5,542 nt of DNA from positions 1 through 5,542 of the forward strand of contig JAFMJM010000171.1 of the NCBI GenBank assembly GCA_017853455.1. Reading direction: 5' to 3'. The notes under the pieces were generated by a model that saw nothing but the letters and a program-made list of their open reading frames with translations, was not told where the DNA came from and made no database searches. Shown here one piece after another: positions 4,841 through 5,542 of this stretch. This DNA comes from Acidimicrobiia bacterium (GTDB lineage Bacteria; Actinomycetota; Acidimicrobiia; IMCC26256; PALSA-555). The stretch's first letter is position 1, and the number at the start of each line of letters is the position of its first letter. The translations under genes were made by a program, and so were the position numbers.

Positions 4841-5499
4841 CTGGTCACCGTCCCGGGGGTCGTGGTGGTGGGCGCGGCGGGGACGGTCGTCCCGGCCGTG
4901 GGTCCGAGCTTCTTGCCGACGCGCTCGACGGCCAGGTCGTAGCCCTGGATCTTCCAGGTGCCGGCGTCGGGGACGAGCACGAGGGACCCCTTCCGGTGGA
5001 CCGTCACCTTGCCCTTGGCGGTCGGGATGGTGGTGGTGGCGTCGAGGCCGGCCGTCACCAGCACGATCGCGCCGCCGTCGTCGGCCAGGGCGGTGAGGCC
5101 GACGGGCGCCGAGGCGACCTTGACCTTGCCGGTGGCGGTGGGCAGGCCCTCGTCGAGGAGCGTCACCCGGTCGGTGCCCGTGAGCCGACCAGCGGCGGCG
5201 GCGGTCATCAACGGCGCCAGGGCGGTGTCGGCGGCCGTCGGGGCCTGGGTGGTTCCCGCCGTCTTGAGGTATGCGGCAATGGTGGCGAGGACCCCAGTGC
5301 GGACGGCGTCGGGCAGCGCGTCCGGCTTGCCGGCGACGGCGTAGACCTTCACGTCACCGGCCGTGACGGCCACCTTGGGGGCCTTGGGGGCCTTGGCCGC
5401 CAGGGCGGGTCCGGTGCCGGGGAGGACGAGTGCGCCGGCGGCCAGCGCGCCGACGAGGGCGGTGGCGATCCGACCGGCGCGACGGAGGGTCGGAGGCAT
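4837..5499 (-). CDS. Secreted protein of unknown function, coupled to the LCP gene
   Basis: A 220-residue protein not assigned to a named family. It has a clear Sec-type signal peptide: basic TLRRAGRIA, a hydrophobic core (about 11-26) and ALA/A cleavage near residue 34. No lipobox cysteine is present; indeed the protein has no cysteine. The mature part begins with a Lys-Ala-Pro repeat (36-42), has a helical region (about 61-106), alternating beta strands, and the motif TWKIQGYDLAVER (181-193). A strand-rich domain ending in a Trp-Lys-Ile-x-Gly-Tyr-Asp-like segment recalls NTF2/SnoaL-like exported domains such as Mce-associated proteins; this is only a resemblance. The tail (201-220) is Thr/Pro-rich and may be a flexible linker. 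It is the first gene of a two-gene operon with the LCP gene (GTGA overlap), suggesting an accessory envelope role. The ATG is preceded by a leaderless -10 at the exact spacing. Confidence 0.85.
   Translation of the reverse strand: MPPTLRRAGRIATALVGALAAGALVLPGTGPALAAKAPKAPKVAVTAGDVKVYAVAGKPDALPDAVRTGVLATIAAYLKTAGTTQAPTAADTALAPLMTAAAAGRLTGTDRVTLLDEGLPTATGKVKVASAPVGLTALADDGGAIVLVTAGLDATTTIPTAKGKVTVHRKGSLVLVPDAGTWKIQGYDLAVERVGKKLGPTAGTTVPAAPTTTTPGTVTR
5373..5399 (-). repeat. Three imperfect 9-bp tandem repeats encoding Lys-Ala-Pro units
   Basis: On the plus strand CCTTGGGGG is repeated at 5373-5381 and 5382-5390, followed by a degenerate copy (CCTTGGCCG) at 5391-5399. In the coding strand these give the KAPKAPK stretch immediately after the signal peptide of the exported protein. 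Copy number could vary without shifting the frame. Confidence 0.6.
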
Positions 5500-5505
5500 C
5501 GGGAG

Positions 5506-5511
5506 AGGGTA
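5506..5511 (-). promoter_or_regulatory. Leaderless -10 (TACCCT) of the exported protein/LCP operon
   Basis: On the minus strand TACCCT lies at -12 to -7 from the A of the ATG at 5499, with no Shine-Dalgarno between. A GTGACA (5534-5539, minus strand), five of six to the -35 consensus, lies 22 bases upstream, longer than the normal spacer, so its role is doubtful. Transcription would start at the ATG itself. Confidence 0.55.
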
Positions 5512-5542
5512 GAGAGCGCGTCGGCGGAGTTGGTGTCACCCC

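Noticed and set aside
3533..4942. A 469-codon plus-strand open frame covering the nitroreductase end and all of the LCP gene
   Set aside because: It is out of frame with the nitroreductase and antisense to the LCP gene, whose motifs are unmistakable. Composition is shadow-like.
5534..5539. GTGACA as the -35 of the exported-protein promoter
   Set aside because: It is a good hexamer match, but the 22-base spacer to TACCCT is too long for a standard sigma-70-type promoter, so it is not annotated as a feature.

Overview
This is a very GC-rich chromosomal window with the gene content of an actinobacterium. The evidence is a Tad-locus tail in the actinobacterial order (TadC, DUF4244/Flp-like pilin, TadE, Rv3654c-type TadE-like protein), a nitroreductase that closely resembles mycobacterial Rv3368c, a small LytR-CpsA-Psr (LCP) cell-wall ligase, GTG and ATG starts, and leaderless-type promoters. 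A deep-branching actinobacterium such as an Acidimicrobiia relative would fit, but the sequence alone does not settle the class.

Layout. Positions 1-1054 (+) are the distal end of a tight-adherence/type IVc pilus operon: the last codons of a TadC-like membrane protein, a 68-residue Flp/DUF4244 pilin-like protein, TadE, and a second TadE-like minor pseudopilin. The last three genes are joined by stop/start overlaps. Positions 1055-1131 hold a promoter-like sequence and four copies of the hexamer CCGGAC/GTCCGG. Positions 1132-2154 (+) encode a canonical zinc alcohol dehydrogenase with a strong Shine-Dalgarno. Positions 2165-3241 (-) encode a second, only distantly related zinc-type dehydrogenase, convergent with the first. 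Positions 3280-3921 (+) encode a nitroreductase, divergent from the second dehydrogenase across a 38-bp gap. Positions 3941-5499 (-) hold a two-gene operon: a secreted protein of unknown function, then an LCP protein overlapping it by GTGA. The last 43 bases are the promoter region of that operon.

How the parts fit. The pilus genes would build and decorate a Flp-type surface pilus. The LCP protein would attach a glycopolymer to the cell wall outside the membrane, next to its exported partner. The two dehydrogenases and the nitroreductase look like ordinary nicotinamide- and flavin-dependent redox enzymes with unknown substrates.

Most notable are the start signals. All three genes that open a transcription unit without a Shine-Dalgarno (second dehydrogenase, nitroreductase, exported protein) have a TAnnnT -10 hexamer exactly at -12 to -7 from the first base of the start codon, as expected for leaderless mRNAs. 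In the divergent pair the two hexamers are identical (TACGGT) and form a 7-bp inverted repeat, and each predicted -35 overlaps the other promoter's -10. The second TadE-like gene appears to lack any ATG, GTG or TTG start in front of its conserved N-terminus and probably starts at CTG. I see no mobile element, CRISPR array, RNA gene or obviously new multi-gene system; the window is otherwise ordinary chromosome.
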